This document shows positions 27,101-34,953 of a stretch of DNA of 64,000 bases, piece by piece. Origin of the DNA: Flavobacteriales bacterium (GTDB taxonomy: Bacteria > Bacteroidota > Bacteroidia > Flavobacteriales_D > Crocinitomicaceae); contig CANGJM010000008.1 in NCBI GenBank assembly GCA_947454525.1, positions 62,001-126,000 of the forward strand, read 5' to 3'. Positions within the stretch are counted from its first letter, which is position 1. Each line of letters starts with the position of its first letter. Both the position numbers and the translations under genes were made by a program. The notes below the pieces were generated by a model that did no database searches, was not told the origin of the DNA, and worked only from the letters and a program-made list of their open reading frames with translations.

Positions 27101-27356
27101 AGTGAAACAATAATGTTGCGATTTTCTCACGTTGAAACATCTTGTACTTAAAGATGTTAGAAATTAAATTCAAGGATAAGTAAACAAGGAGTATTTCAAA
27201 CCAAGTGGCATTGTAAATAATGATTTTCGCACTTTGAATACCATAGATAGATTCGATAAATGTTGCGGCACCGATTCCAACTAGAAAAAGTAATAATCCA
27301 ACGGTCATCATGCGCATCGAAAAAAGGGAAGCAAGCAGTTTATCTAGCATATGCAA
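24162..27356 (-). CDS. Fused cytochrome c synthase CcsBA (ResB-CcsA)
   Basis: A 1064-residue membrane protein joining both System II cytochrome c biogenesis subunits. The N-terminal ResB/CcsB part has three helices early (about 10-110) with FIESIYG and LLFHLSFLVIIFGA, then a large periplasmic domain (about 110-450) with a helix near 450-470. A second periplasmic helical stretch (about 520-750) follows. The C-terminal CcsA part has eight or so helices, including the haem-handling WWD motif ESWGRYWGWDPKETWA and histidines near HLRF and GLHSYANG. It exports haem and attaches it to CXXCH apocytochromes. Start is ATG 27356; an ATG two codons later is also possible. Confidence 0.94.
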   Translation of the reverse strand: MHMLDKLLASLFSMRMMTVGLLLFLVGIGAATFIESIYGIQSAKIIIYNATWFEILLVYLSLNLISNIFKYKMFQREKIATLLFHLSFLVIIFGAAITRYVSFEGQMVIKEGTSSDFIYTAVPHVLVHMQDLATGKTKTEAHTCYLSEVTDNDFTYSTEFQKKTIDVSYVNFQSKMIDSLVVRQSFKETSLELITDGMKSNFLTENDFFMVGMVPLSFGPEPKTPGMQVRKKGDSLQIKTAVPLTYLPMSEMRKARQSGANVPDSMFTNVPLNQWVEFKTTTLYHCGDKQFVFKRALNHAKKVLMPSGKKNVGSDYLTVRVSDGKASKVIQIEGGIGAIPTPVRFAMNNIMYQLEYGSIRKPINFQVFCKDFKLDKYPGSESPSSFSSDLTLIDAKRKVKMDRHVFMNNVMDYDGYRFFQSGYDLDDPSTAQNEEGTVLSVNHDWWGTNITYVGYLLMSIGMLMSLFAPVGRFRELNDKMKKLKAKRASLNALSLMIGLLLFQTVSYAQDHAHGANPAAKIFRVMSEEHSEKLASLLVQDYEGRISPMHTLCDQLLRKINRSNHYKEYNAVQTIMSIQMYPQYWINQKIVQVPSNLRAPLKLGEYASVMELVDQKTQEFKWLKEYKIAHQRLESQRNEFDKKLIKLNEKFEVIQGVIMWKYLRVVPKKGDVNHTWYIPFQVDTTASLQVLSYISLLDEGAKKNNFSKAESVLKKVKAHQRKVSSDVVPTESAVSMEISYNKMEIFKHSYQLLLSLGFLLLIVSFIGIFKSAASRFSKVQKWMNRIIIGFMVVTFLYLAAGLGMRWVISGHAPWSNGYEAVVFIAWVTMIAGFSFTRKNIVILAGTAILASLMIFVTELSLFDPEITPLVPVLKSYWLKIHVAIITGSYGFLGLAAILGLLNLILYTVRNEKNKEIVTININELTYVSEMTMTIGLFMLTIGTFLGGIWANESWGRYWGWDPKETWALVSVLVYAVILHLRFIPKLNGKFLFNVMSFWGYSAILFTFFGVNFMLVGLHSYANGDGLGKFPTWLSLTILFFVGFTAFASFRNKSLERKSKKDLLSE

Positions 27357-27366
27357 AAATTTACTG

Positions 27367-27374
27367 CAAAAATA
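27367..27374 (-). promoter_or_regulatory. -7 promoter box for ccsBA
   Basis: The minus strand reads TATTTTTG, a full TAnnTTTG match, 10 bases before the ATG at 27356. No TTTG at -33 was found. Confidence 0.45.
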
Positions 27375-27385
27375 CGACTTGTCCG

Positions 27386-27416
27386 TTTGATTCTTGATAG
27401 GAAAGAAGTATTCTTG
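27386..27416 (+). promoter_or_regulatory. Promoter for the esterase gene
   Basis: TTTG at 27386-27389, a 19-base spacer, then TATTCTTG at 27409-27416 (one mismatch to TAnnTTTG). This gives a well-spaced Bacteroidota promoter and places transcription start downstream of the in-frame GTG at 27416, supporting the ATG at 27443. Confidence 0.5.
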
Positions 27417-27442
27417 TGAAATTAATTCCTCATCCGATCAAA

Positions 27443-28396
27443 ATGAAGTCTTTTTTACTATTATTCATTGTATTTCTCATCCAACTTGGACCATTAAGCG
27501 CTCAAATAAAAAAGGAGGTTTCTTATGTGAGATTCGACGAAAAAGTTTCCAAAGGAAGCTTAGAAAGCTTTCAGTTTCCATATAAAGATTCATCCAGTAG
27601 AAAAGTGTTGGTTTGGTTGCCAGCCAATTATAGTCCAAAAGTGAAATACGCGACGATATACATGCACGACGGACAAATGTTATTTGATTCAACAACAACA
27701 TGGAACAAAAAAGAATGGAGAGTCGATGAAACAGCCGATAGTTTGATTTCCAATGGAATAACACGTCCGTTTATTGTCGTGGGAATTTACAATGACCCAC
27801 CAAATCGCTATGCTGAATTTTTCCCGCAGCAAGCGGTCCAGTATATGGATTCGGCGTATGTTTCAAAATTAACATCATCCCTTTGGAATGGTGAATTACG
27901 TGCAGATTATTATTTGGAATGGATGAAGACAAATGTGATTCCATTTGTGGAGAAGACGTATTCGGTTAGTCATAAACGCGAAGATCGATTTTTAATTGGT
28001 TCCAGTATGGGAGGGCTTATTTCGTTGTATGGACTTACAAGAATTCCAGAGACTTTTGGAGGCGCAGCTTGTTTATCCATACACACACCCATGATTAATT
28101 TTCAAATGATGGGTGATGACGCCATGAATCAATTGGCGCTTCCTTTCAACAATTATTTAAGTAAAACACTGCCATCTCCCAAAAAAGTTAAGTTGTACAT
28201 TGACCGAGGAACTGAGACCTTGGATGCGAATTATGGACCTTATCACGAAGTTTTGCTCAGCACGCTCGCAAAGTCCGGATATGAAATCGGCCCAAATTAT
28301 TTGACACTCGTTTGGGACAAAACAGCGCACGATGAAGTGTCATGGGCAAAACGATTGGCATTCCCAATGAAATTCTTGTTGATAAAAGACAAGTAG
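27443..28396 (+). CDS. Secreted esterase, alpha/beta hydrolase (esterase D/enterochelin esterase-like)
   Basis: A 317-residue protein with a Sec signal peptide (MKSFLLLFIVFLIQLGPLSAQ). The fold is the putative-esterase (D) class: VLVWLPANY, YMHDGQMLFD near 73-82, nucleophile elbow GSSMG with S188, acid likely D254 (YIDRGTE), and base H296 (TAHDEVSW). Relatives hydrolyse siderophore esters or carbohydrate esters; substrate here is unknown. It is a single gene divergent from ccsBA. The frame extends nine codons upstream to a GTG, rejected because the signal peptide begins at 27443. Confidence 0.87.
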   Translation: MKSFLLLFIVFLIQLGPLSAQIKKEVSYVRFDEKVSKGSLESFQFPYKDSSSRKVLVWLPANYSPKVKYATIYMHDGQMLFDSTTTWNKKEWRVDETADSLISNGITRPFIVVGIYNDPPNRYAEFFPQQAVQYMDSAYVSKLTSSLWNGELRADYYLEWMKTNVIPFVEKTYSVSHKREDRFLIGSSMGGLISLYGLTRIPETFGGAACLSIHTPMINFQMMGDDAMNQLALPFNNYLSKTLPSPKKVKLYIDRGTETLDANYGPYHEVLLSTLAKSGYEIGPNYLTLVWDKTAHDEVSWAKRLAFPMKFLLIKDK

Positions 28397-28423
28397 GAAA
28401 ATCAGCGCATCCAAACATTTTTA

Positions 28424-28431
28424 TAAATTTG
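28424..28431 (+). promoter_or_regulatory. -7 promoter box for the saccharopine dehydrogenase-like gene
   Basis: TAAATTTG fully matches TAnnTTTG, 34 bases before the ATG at 28466. Confidence 0.5.
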
Positions 28432-28465
28432 TCAAAGGTCCAGTGCGGATAAAGTAAAGAAAGGA

Positions 28466-29803
28466 ATGAAGACCATATTAATACTAGGAGCAGGGATGTC
28501 TGCTTCATCATTGATCAGATATTTGTTAGCTCATTCAGAAGCTGAAAATTGGCATGTCAAAATTGTGGATCAGAACATTGATTTAGTGAAGAAGAAAATC
28601 AATGGACATCCGAATGCAGAAGCACTTTCGTTTAACGCATTGGATTCAAAGGAGCGCAAGCCAGCTATTGCACATGCCGATTTAGTGATTTCTATGTTAC
28701 CAGCGATTTTTCACGTAGAAGTGGCGAAGGATTGTATTGAACTTCACACAGATTTAATCACACCATCGTACATTTCTCCAGAAATGCGTGCCTTGAATGA
28801 GGAGGCAAAAAATGCCGGTATCGTGATCATGAATGAGATTGGTGTGGATCCAGGAATCGACCACATGAGTGCAATGAAAGTGATTGATCACATCAAAGCA
28901 ATTGGCGGAACTTTAACTAGTTTCAAGTCTTTTTGCGGTGGATTATTGGCGCCTGAATCGGATAACAATCCATGGCATTACAAATTCACATGGAATCCAA
29001 GAAATGTGATTGTTGCTGGACAAGGTCCGGCAGCATGTTACATGGATAACAATGAATATAAGTACATTCCGTATTCTCAATTATTCAAAAAGTTAGATCG
29101 CTTTGAAATTCCACCTTACGGTGAATTTGATGGATATGCGAATCGCAACTCGCTCATTTATTCGTCCACCTATGGAATTGAAGGAATTCCAACAATATAC
29201 CGCGGAACTTTGCGTCGTCCAAATTATTGTCAAGGTTGGGATATTTTCATTCAATTGGGAATGACGGATGATTCGTACGCGATGACGAATTCAGAAACCT
29301 TAACACCGAGATCATTTTTGAATGCCTTTTTACCCTATGAATTACATACACCGGTTGAGGATAAATTCAAAAAAGTACTTGGAGAGGAAAATGCTTATTT
29401 ATTTGATCAATTTGAAAGCATGGGGATTTTCGATGATTCATTTACTTATGGAATTGAAAATGCGAGTCCGGCCAAATTATTGCAACAATTACTTGAGCCA
29501 AAATGGAAGTTGGAGTCCGGAGATAAAGACATGCTGGTGATGTATCATGAGTTTGAATACCAGATGAATGATCAACAAAAGAAAATTACATCATCCCTTG
29601 TAACATTAGGACAAGACGAAGTTTATACAGCGATGTCAAACACGGTTGGACTTCCAGTTGCAATTGCAGCGAAATTAATTTTAGCCGGTGAGATAAAAGA
29701 AAAAGGAGTTACCTTACCAGTAACGAAAGAGGTGTACGAACCAATTTTAGCAGAATTGGAAACATTCGGAATTATCTTTGAAGAAAAAGAACAAACGATT
29801 TAA
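28466..29803 (+). CDS. Saccharopine dehydrogenase family protein (saccharopine reductase-like)
   Basis: A 445-residue NAD(P)-binding oxidoreductase. The Rossmann motif GAGMSASSLIRYL opens the protein (residues 8-20); D-loop and LDSKERKPAIAHADLVISMLP follow as in saccharopine reductases. Conserved downstream segments include MNEIGVDPGIDHMSA and SFCGGLLAPESDNNPWHYKFTWNPRN. The family reduces aminoadipate semialdehyde plus glutamate to saccharopine in lysine metabolism, though bacterial members vary and some act in carboxynorspermidine synthesis. Which reaction applies here cannot be told. The DUF3467 gene follows ten bases after its stop. Confidence 0.9.
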   Translation: MKTILILGAGMSASSLIRYLLAHSEAENWHVKIVDQNIDLVKKKINGHPNAEALSFNALDSKERKPAIAHADLVISMLPAIFHVEVAKDCIELHTDLITPSYISPEMRALNEEAKNAGIVIMNEIGVDPGIDHMSAMKVIDHIKAIGGTLTSFKSFCGGLLAPESDNNPWHYKFTWNPRNVIVAGQGPAACYMDNNEYKYIPYSQLFKKLDRFEIPPYGEFDGYANRNSLIYSSTYGIEGIPTIYRGTLRRPNYCQGWDIFIQLGMTDDSYAMTNSETLTPRSFLNAFLPYELHTPVEDKFKKVLGEENAYLFDQFESMGIFDDSFTYGIENASPAKLLQQLLEPKWKLESGDKDMLVMYHEFEYQMNDQQKKITSSLVTLGQDEVYTAMSNTVGLPVAIAAKLILAGEIKEKGVTLPVTKEVYEPILAELETFGIIFEEKEQTI

Positions 29804-29813
29804 TAAAGGAAAA

Positions 29814-30119
29814 ATGGAAAACGAAGAAAACCACATGAACATCGAACTATCTGAAGAAGTAGCTTTAGGTATTTATTCAAATTTAGCGATCATCACACAT
29901 TCACCAGCAGAGGTGGTTTGCGACTTCGTTCAAATAATGCCGGGAATGCCGAAAGGAAAAGTTCGTTCCCGTGTATTGATGACGCCACAAAACGCGAAAC
30001 GTTTTTTACAAGCTTTATCAGACAACATTCAGAAATACGAACAAAATTTCGGGGTAATTGATGATCCACAGGCTGGATTCCCCCCGATGAATTTTGGCAC
30101 GCCAAATACAATGGCATAA
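29814..30119 (+). CDS. DUF3467 family protein
   Basis: A 101-residue cytoplasmic protein of the DUF3467 family, common in Bacteroidota and of unknown function. Typical features are VALGIYSNLAIITHSPAEVVCDF, GKVRSRVLMTPQNAKRFLQAL and a helix up to KYEQNFG. The ATG at 29814, after an A-rich leader, is chosen rather than the in-frame ATG 36 bases upstream, which lies inside the previous gene. It is probably co-transcribed with the saccharopine dehydrogenase-like gene. Confidence 0.85.
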   Translation: MENEENHMNIELSEEVALGIYSNLAIITHSPAEVVCDFVQIMPGMPKGKVRSRVLMTPQNAKRFLQALSDNIQKYEQNFGVIDDPQAGFPPMNFGTPNTMA

Positions 30120-30129
30120 TTTCATTCAG

Positions 30130-31032
30130 ATGATTCTGTCCATTTGTATTCCTATCTATAATACGGATATTCGTCCACTTGCGACAGAACTACATCGACA
30201 AATTCAAACATATTCATCGGAAGTCGAGCTCCTTTTTTTGGACGACGCTTCCGATGTTTTTTTTAAAGAACTGAATCGAAGTGTAGGGACGTTTAGCGAC
30301 TACCAAGAGTTGCCGGTTAATATTGGCAGGTCAAAAATTCGAAATGCGTTTTTACCCTTTGTAAAGGGAACGCACTTACTCTTTCTAGATGGGGATTCTA
30401 TTGTTCATCGAAAAGATTTCATTCAGAAATACCTTCAGTTCATAAATGATCATTCGATTGATTTGCTCGTTGGCGGACGAGAAGAAACGACATTAAGACC
30501 ACCTCGCTCACAAATGTTGCGCTGGGAGTATAGCCGTAAAAGAGAAAGTAAAACGACTGAGGAGCGCATTGCGGATCGGACAAGTGGATTCAAATCAAAT
30601 AATTTCATTGTAAGAAAATCCATTTTTGAAGAGAATCCATTCGATGAATCCCTTACAAAGTATGGACATGAGGATACGCTATTTGGATTTCAGCTCAATA
30701 CAAAAGGAGTCGTTTGTCACCACATTGATAATCCCATCAAGAATGATGATTTAGTAGAGAATCACACTTTCTTATCAAAAACAAAGGATGCAGTTTCCAA
30801 TTTGTTGCGTATTTCACAAAGTCTACAAGATGACCGCTTCAATCAACAACAGAAATTATTAAGCTTGGCTATCAGTATTCATCAGTCCAAAGTCATTCTA
30901 TTGGTGTTTCGTCCTTTCAGCATAGTATTTCAGCCGGTGTTGTACTTTTTTCTCACGAAAGGATTCTTCCGTTTGTGGATGTTCGATTTATATCGATTAA
31001 TCGAGCTAGAGAGAAGAATGAGTCATAGCTGA
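30130..31032 (+). CDS. Glycosyltransferase family 2
   Basis: A 300-residue GT-A-fold glycosyltransferase. It starts MILSICIPIYNTD, with the nucleotide-sugar binding LLFLDDAS near residue 40 and the DxD motif in LLFLDGDSIV near residue 89-93; NIGRSKIRNAFLPFVKG is typical. A hydrophobic segment at the C-terminus (about 260-285) may anchor it to the membrane. It probably adds a sugar to a surface glycan; the acceptor is unknown. The ATG at 30130 is chosen because the family begins there. The stop overlaps the convergent GT4 gene by 27 bases. Confidence 0.88.
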   Translation: MILSICIPIYNTDIRPLATELHRQIQTYSSEVELLFLDDASDVFFKELNRSVGTFSDYQELPVNIGRSKIRNAFLPFVKGTHLLFLDGDSIVHRKDFIQKYLQFINDHSIDLLVGGREETTLRPPRSQMLRWEYSRKRESKTTEERIADRTSGFKSNNFIVRKSIFEENPFDESLTKYGHEDTLFGFQLNTKGVVCHHIDNPIKNDDLVENHTFLSKTKDAVSNLLRISQSLQDDRFNQQQKLLSLAISIHQSKVILLVFRPFSIVFQPVLYFFLTKGFFRLWMFDLYRLIELERRMSHS

Positions 31033-32142
31033 ATGGATAAATGATTCCAGCTTACGTCGTTCATTTTCCCAATTTTCCGTTTCAGAAGCCAAGCGACACG
31101 CTTCTTTTTGTTTCATCAATAATTCAGGTTGCCCTTTTAATTCATTGATGGCAGTGGCAATCGCATCAGGACTTACTTCGTTCAGAATACTCCCAATGTG
31201 ATGTGTGGTGATCACACGTTCAATCTCAACTAACTTACTTGCCAAAATAGGAGTACCGGCATGCATGTAATCAAAAACCTTGTTTGGAAGTGAAAATTCG
31301 TAGTTTTTACTTATTGGTTTATCTAGGGTAAGTCCAAGATCTGCATGTGCAGTAAATTGCATCATCTCTATATAAGGACGTCTCCCATAAATTTTCACCT
31401 TGTCTTTCAGTTGATTTTGTTGAATGAGTTCTTTCACCACGGGCATAACATCGCCATTGCCAACAAGCATTAACGTGACACCTTCCAGATGTTTCATTGC
31501 TAGGACCGCTTCTTCAATGCCACGTTCCACATTTAATCCGGATCCTTGTATAATGACTAAAAAGCCATTTGTGGGTATTTCCAATTCCTCCTTTGTTTGA
31601 AGGTCTTTAATCGTAAATTTATTCGGGATGTTCCGAATGACGAGCAGGTCCTTTTTATACAAATCTTTATAGGCCTGAGCTATCGAGTCATTTACAGTAA
31701 TAATGTGGGATAGTTTTGGGAATATCATTTTCTCAATACTCAACCAGATTCCTTGGGTTCGTTTGCGGTGAATTAACTCAGGTGCTTCCGTAAAAAGTTC
31801 GTGGCTATCATAGATCAATTTTGTTCCGGTTAATTTACTGACAAGAAAATTCGGCAAAAGGGTATCGAGATCATTGGAATAGAGGAGTGCTTTTTTTTGA
31901 AACAGGAGAATAAAAAATAACCTCAAATTTAATTCCGCATAAAAAAGCGGGCCCTTTTCAAAGAGAAGACGAAGGCGTTTTGCGGGGTAATTTCGTTCAT
32001 TTAGTATAGGACTATCCTTTTTTTTTCGTCCAATTAGTAAAACTTCCATACCAAGATCATGCAGCACAGAACACGTTCGATGAACGCGGTTATCAGTGAC
32101 CAAATCGCTTGATACTGAAACAATCACTTTTTGTTTTAACAT
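31006..32142 (-). CDS. Glycosyltransferase family 4 (GT-B fold)
   Basis: A 378-residue GT-B glycosyltransferase. The N-terminal acceptor domain starts MLKQKVIVSVSSDLVTDNRVHRTC, with IYDSHELFTEAPEL typical of this subclass. The donor domain has VIIQGSGLNVERGIEEAVLAMK, LVGNGD, and the E(x7)E-type region around EFSLPNKVFDYMHAGTPI. The frame is open to 32313, but upstream residues are unlike any GT4 N-terminus and a perfect promoter box sits 5 bases before the ATG at 32142. It probably builds a surface polysaccharide with the neighbouring GT2. Confidence 0.9.
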   Translation of the reverse strand: MLKQKVIVSVSSDLVTDNRVHRTCSVLHDLGMEVLLIGRKKKDSPILNERNYPAKRLRLLFEKGPLFYAELNLRLFFILLFQKKALLYSNDLDTLLPNFLVSKLTGTKLIYDSHELFTEAPELIHRKRTQGIWLSIEKMIFPKLSHIITVNDSIAQAYKDLYKKDLLVIRNIPNKFTIKDLQTKEELEIPTNGFLVIIQGSGLNVERGIEEAVLAMKHLEGVTLMLVGNGDVMPVVKELIQQNQLKDKVKIYGRRPYIEMMQFTAHADLGLTLDKPISKNYEFSLPNKVFDYMHAGTPILASKLVEIERVITTHHIGSILNEVSPDAIATAINELKGQPELLMKQKEACRLASETENWENERRKLESFIHSAMTHSSL

Positions 32143-32147
32143 AGAAA

Positions 32148-32155
32148 CAAAAGTA
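32148..32155 (-). promoter_or_regulatory. -7 promoter box for the GT4 gene
   Basis: The minus strand reads TACTTTTG, a full TAnnTTTG match, with five bases to the ATG at 32142. Start of transcription would fall at the start codon. Confidence 0.55.
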
Positions 32156-32320
32156 ATGAAATACACGTAGGAAAAAATTGCGAAAGGAAAAGTGATAAAA
32201 TTTTCAAATATTTTTTCAAAAAATTCTTTGAGATAAGAAAAAGTTTCATACATTTGCAATCCCAAATTGGTCTTTGGGAAAAGAAAAAGTTCTTTATTTA
32301 AGAAAACCAACAATTAAATT

Positions 32321-32394
32321 GCCGATGTAGCTCAGTTGGCCAGAGCAGCTGATTTGTAATCAGCTGGTCGGGGGTTCGAATCCCTCCATCGGCT
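32321..32394 (+). tRNA. tRNA-Thr (anticodon TGT)
   Basis: Cloverleaf with acceptor GCCGATG paired to CATCGGC, anticodon loop TTTGTAA and T-loop GGTTCGAAT. CCA is not encoded. First of four tRNA genes ahead of tuf. Confidence 0.97.
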
Positions 32395-32403
32395 CAAATT
32401 GTA

Positions 32404-32486
<83 letters not shown>

Positions 32487-32502
32487 CAAGAAAAGAAAAA
32501 AA

Positions 32503-32575
32503 GCGGGAGTAGCTCAGTTGGTAGAGCTTCAGCCTTCCAAGCTGAACGTCGCGAGTTCGAGTCTCGTCTCCCGCT
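32503..32575 (+). tRNA. tRNA-Gly (anticodon TCC)
   Basis: Acceptor GCGGGAG/CTCCCGC, anticodon stem-loop CAGCCTTCCAAGCTG, T-loop GAGTTCGAGTC. CCA not encoded. Confidence 0.97.
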
Positions 32576-32590
32576 CACTTTTCAAAGAGC

Positions 32591-32662
32591 GCCGGTGTAG
32601 CTCAGGGGTAGAGCGCTTCCTTGGTAAGGAAGAGGCCACGAGTTCAATTCTCGTCATTGGCT
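32591..32662 (+). tRNA. tRNA-Thr (anticodon GGT)
   Basis: A 72-base cloverleaf with anticodon loop CTTGGTAAG and T-loop GAGTTCAATTC. The acceptor stem GCCGGTG/CATTGGC contains two adjacent G-U pairs. CCA not encoded. With the TGT tRNA it covers most threonine codons. Confidence 0.95.
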
Positions 32663-32682
32663 CATTATGAAAAAAGAAGTTG

Positions 32683-32712
32683 AATCCTTTCCATTTGATG
32701 GTAAAGGATTTT
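32683..32712 (+). terminator. Hairpin after the tRNA cluster, possible weak terminator
   Basis: Twelve pairs (AATCCTTTCCAT with ATGG-AAAGGATT around one bulged T, loop TTG) followed by only four T. It lies between the last tRNA and tuf, so it may be a partial terminator or a processing structure. Confidence 0.45.
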
Positions 32713-32753
32713 ATGATAAATAAATATATTATTAACTAAGTAACAAAAAAAAA

Positions 32754-33941
32754 ATGGCTAAGGAAAATTTTGACCGTTCCAAACCACACGTGAACATTGG
32801 TACTATTGGACACGTTGACCATGGTAAGACTACGTTGACTGCAGCAATCTCTAGCGTTCTTGCTTCTAAGGGATTGGCTCAGGTTCGTGATTTCTCTTCA
32901 ATCGATAACGCGCCCGAAGAAAAAGAGCGTGGTATCACTATTAACACTTCGCACATTGAGTACGAAACAGCAAACCGTCATTACGCACACGTTGACTGTC
33001 CAGGTCACGCCGATTACGTAAAGAACATGGTAACTGGAGCTGCACAGATGGACGGAGCGATTTTAGTAGTTGCTGCAACTGATGGTCCAATGCCTCAAAC
33101 ACGTGAGCACATCCTTCTTGGTCGTCAAGTTGGTGTTCCTCGTTTAGTTGTCTTCATGAACAAAGTGGACATGGTAGACGATGCAGAGTTATTAGAGTTA
33201 GTTGAAATGGAAGTACGTGAATTACTTTCTTTCTATAAATATGATGGTGACAATGCACCAGTTATCCAAGGTTCAGCTTTGGGAGCATTAAACGGAGAGC
33301 CTCAGTGGGTTGCTACAATTGATGCGTTAATGGATGCAGTTGATACATACATCGAACTTCCTCCACGTGATGTTGACAAACCGTTCTTGATGCCAGTTGA
33401 AGACGTATTTACGATTACAGGTCGTGGTACGGTTGTAACGGGTCGTATCGAAACAGGTGTGATCAACTCTGGAGATCCAGTTGAGATCTTAGGAATGGGT
33501 GAATTGAAATTGACATCTACAGTTACAGGTGTTGAGATGTTCCGTAAAATGTTAGATCGTGGTGAAGCAGGTGATAACGCAGGATTATTGTTACGTGGTA
33601 TTGAGAAATCTCAAATCAAACGTGGAATGGTTATCTGTAAACCAGGTTCAACTACACCTCACCAAGAATTTAAAGCTGAGATCTACGTATTGAAGAAAGA
33701 AGAAGGTGGTCGTCACACTCCTTTCCACAATAAATACCGTCCTCAATTCTATTTCCGTACAACTGACGTTACAGGAGAAATCTTCTTAACAGACGGACGC
33801 GAGATGGTTATGCCAGGTGACAACGTATCAATTACAGTTAAATTGATCGTACCAGTTGCAATGGACAAAGGACTTCGTTTTGCAATCCGTGAGGGTGGTA
33901 GAACTGTAGGTGCTGGACAGGTTACTGAAATCGTAGCTTAA
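32754..33941 (+). CDS. tuf: Elongation factor Tu
   Basis: The 395-residue GTPase that carries aminoacyl-tRNA to the ribosome. G1 is GHVDHGKTT, the switch I/G2 region contains RGITIN, G3 is DCPGHAD, G4 is NKVD and G5 is GSALGA. Domains 2 and 3 are complete, ending [15 protein letters not shown] run of ten A bases directly precedes the ATG, the A-rich initiation context used by highly expressed Bacteroidota genes without Shine-Dalgarno pairing. A strong terminator follows. Confidence 0.99.
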   Translation: MAKENFDRSKPHVNIGTIGHVDHGKTTLTAAISSVLASKGLAQVRDFSSIDNAPEEKERGITINTSHIEYETANRHYAHVDCPGHADYVKNMVTGAAQMDGAILVVAATDGPMPQTREHILLGRQVGVPRLVVFMNKVDMVDDAELLELVEMEVRELLSFYKYDGDNAPVIQGSALGALNGEPQWVATIDALMDAVDTYIELPPRDVDKPFLMPVEDVFTITGRGTVVTGRIETGVINSGDPVEILGMGELKLTSTVTGVEMFRKMLDRGEAGDNAGLLLRGIEKSQIKRGMVICKPGSTTPHQEFKAEIYVLKKEEGGRHTPFHNKYRPQFYFRTTDVTGEIFLTDGREMVMPGDNVSITVKLIVPVAMDKGLRFAIREGGRTVGAGQVTEIVA

Positions 33942-33966
33942 CAAGAAACAACATAGTTTTAAGTAA

Positions 33967-33991
33967 GGGGAGTTTAACAACTCCCCTTTTT
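33967..33991 (+). terminator. Intrinsic terminator after tuf
   Basis: GGGGAGTT pairs with AACTCCCC (eight pairs) around a TAAC loop, followed by five T. It separates tuf from tRNA-Trp and the secE operon. Confidence 0.9.
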
Positions 33992-33993
33992 AA

Positions 33994-34066
33994 ACGGGTG
34001 TAGCTCAGCTGGTAGAGTGGTGGTTTCCAAAACCATTGGTCGTGGGTTCGAATCCTACCGCCCGTG
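33994..34066 (+). tRNA. tRNA-Trp (anticodon CCA)
   Basis: Acceptor ACGGGTG/CGCCCGT with one G-U pair, anticodon stem-loop GGTTTCCAAAACC, and discriminator G as expected for tryptophan. It starts three bases after the tuf terminator's T-run and ends 20 bases before secE, so it is probably cut out of the secE-nusG transcript. Confidence 0.97.
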
Positions 34067-34086
34067 CTCAATTAAAATTGAAATAA

Positions 34087-34308
34087 GTGTCAAAAATTAG
34101 ATCATATTTTCAGGAAACTTACCAAGAAATGGTACACAATGTAACGTGGCCAACTTGGAAAGAACTACAAAATAATACCATTCTGGTAGTTGTTGCATCT
34201 GTTCTCATTGCACTGCTTATTTTCGCAATGGATTACGCCTTCGGTATTTCCGGAGAAGAGGGATCTTTGTGGAAAGGATTACTAGGTTTTATTTACGGAT
34301 CATTCTAA
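34087..34308 (+). CDS. secE: Preprotein translocase subunit SecE
   Basis: The 73-residue single-helix form of SecE, which clamps the SecYEG channel. The cytoplasmic amphipathic part has VTWPTWKELQNNT, the family signature, followed by one transmembrane helix (about 29-50). The start codon is GTG at 34087, giving MSKIRSYFQETYQEM; no ATG gives a family-length N-terminus. The gene lies in the usual tRNA-Trp-secE-nusG order. Confidence 0.95.
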   Translation: MSKIRSYFQETYQEMVHNVTWPTWKELQNNTILVVVASVLIALLIFAMDYAFGISGEEGSLWKGLLGFIYGSF

Positions 34309-34319
34309 CAAATACAGTA

Positions 34320-34871
34320 ATGGCAGAAATTGTTAAGAAATGGTATGTAGTTCGTGCCGTAAGTGGCAAGGAAAAGAAAGTTAAGGAGTACCTTGAGTTA
34401 GAAATTTCTCGAATGAAACTGAATGATTATGTGAATCAAGTTCTCATCCCAACGGAGAAGGTTTTCAAAATACAAAATGGAAAAAAAGTCAACAAAGAAA
34501 AGGCATTTTTACCTGGATATGTATTAATTGAAGCTGCATTAGTAGGTGAGGTTAGTCACGTTATTAAAAGTATTCCAAACGTAATTGGTTTTCTAGGCAC
34601 TGTCAAAGGTGGTGAACCTGTACCAATGCGCTTATCAGAGGTAAACAGAATCTTAGGAAAAGTAGACGAATTAGCAACATCTGAGGAAGAATTAAAAATT
34701 CCTTTCGTTGTTGGTGAGTCTGTGAAAGTAATTGACGGTCCATTCAACAACTTTACTGGTGTTGTGGATGAAATCAATGAAGAGAAGAAAAAATTAAAAG
34801 TTATGGTCAAAATATTTGGCCGAAAAAACCTTTTGGAGCTCAGCTATATGCAAGTTGAGAAAGAAGGGTAG
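34320..34871 (+). CDS. nusG: Transcription termination/antitermination factor NusG
   Basis: A 183-residue NusG with the NGN domain (KWYVVRAVSGKEKKVKEYLE, LPGYVLIEA, VIGFLGTVKGGEPVPM) and the C-terminal KOW domain (GESVKVIDGPFNNFTGVVDEI). It binds RNA polymerase to suppress pausing and links it to Rho or the ribosome. Start is ATG 34320, 11 bases after secE; an open frame extends upstream into secE but lacks family similarity. Confidence 0.97.
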   Translation: MAEIVKKWYVVRAVSGKEKKVKEYLELEISRMKLNDYVNQVLIPTEKVFKIQNGKKVNKEKAFLPGYVLIEAALVGEVSHVIKSIPNVIGFLGTVKGGEPVPMRLSEVNRILGKVDELATSEEELKIPFVVGESVKVIDGPFNNFTGVVDEINEEKKKLKVMVKIFGRKNLLELSYMQVEKEG

Positions 34872-34891
34872 AATTTGTATTAACCGTAGGA

Positions 34892-34929
34892 GTGAGTCCG
34901 ATGATTAAAGCTTCCCATCACTGATTCAC
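34892..34929 (+). promoter_or_regulatory. Structured leader upstream of rplK, possible L1/L11 feedback site
   Basis: GTGAGTC (34892-34898) pairs with GATTCAC (34923-34929, one G-U), and an inner GATG/CATC stem encloses a 12-base loop with a small asymmetric internal loop between the stems. In Escherichia coli, L1 represses rplK-rplA by binding a leader in this position. The structure is seen in the sequence; the role is inferred. Confidence 0.4.
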
Positions 34930-34953
34930 GTTGACTACATAATTTTAATATAT

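Noticed and set aside
32143-32313. 57-codon N-terminal extension of the GT4 gene
   Set aside because: AT-rich, phenylalanine-rich translation unlike GT4 proteins, and a perfect promoter box lies inside it, five bases before the ATG at 32142.
32591-32662. tRNA-Thr(GGT) as a pseudogene because of two G-U acceptor pairs
   Set aside because: All arms fold, the loops are normal, and G-U pairs in the acceptor stem are tolerated.
34087-34089. secE GTG as a possible misassigned start
   Set aside because: The next in-frame ATG would remove the first 14 residues, including part of the amphipathic helix before VTWPTW; GTG gives the normal SecE length.
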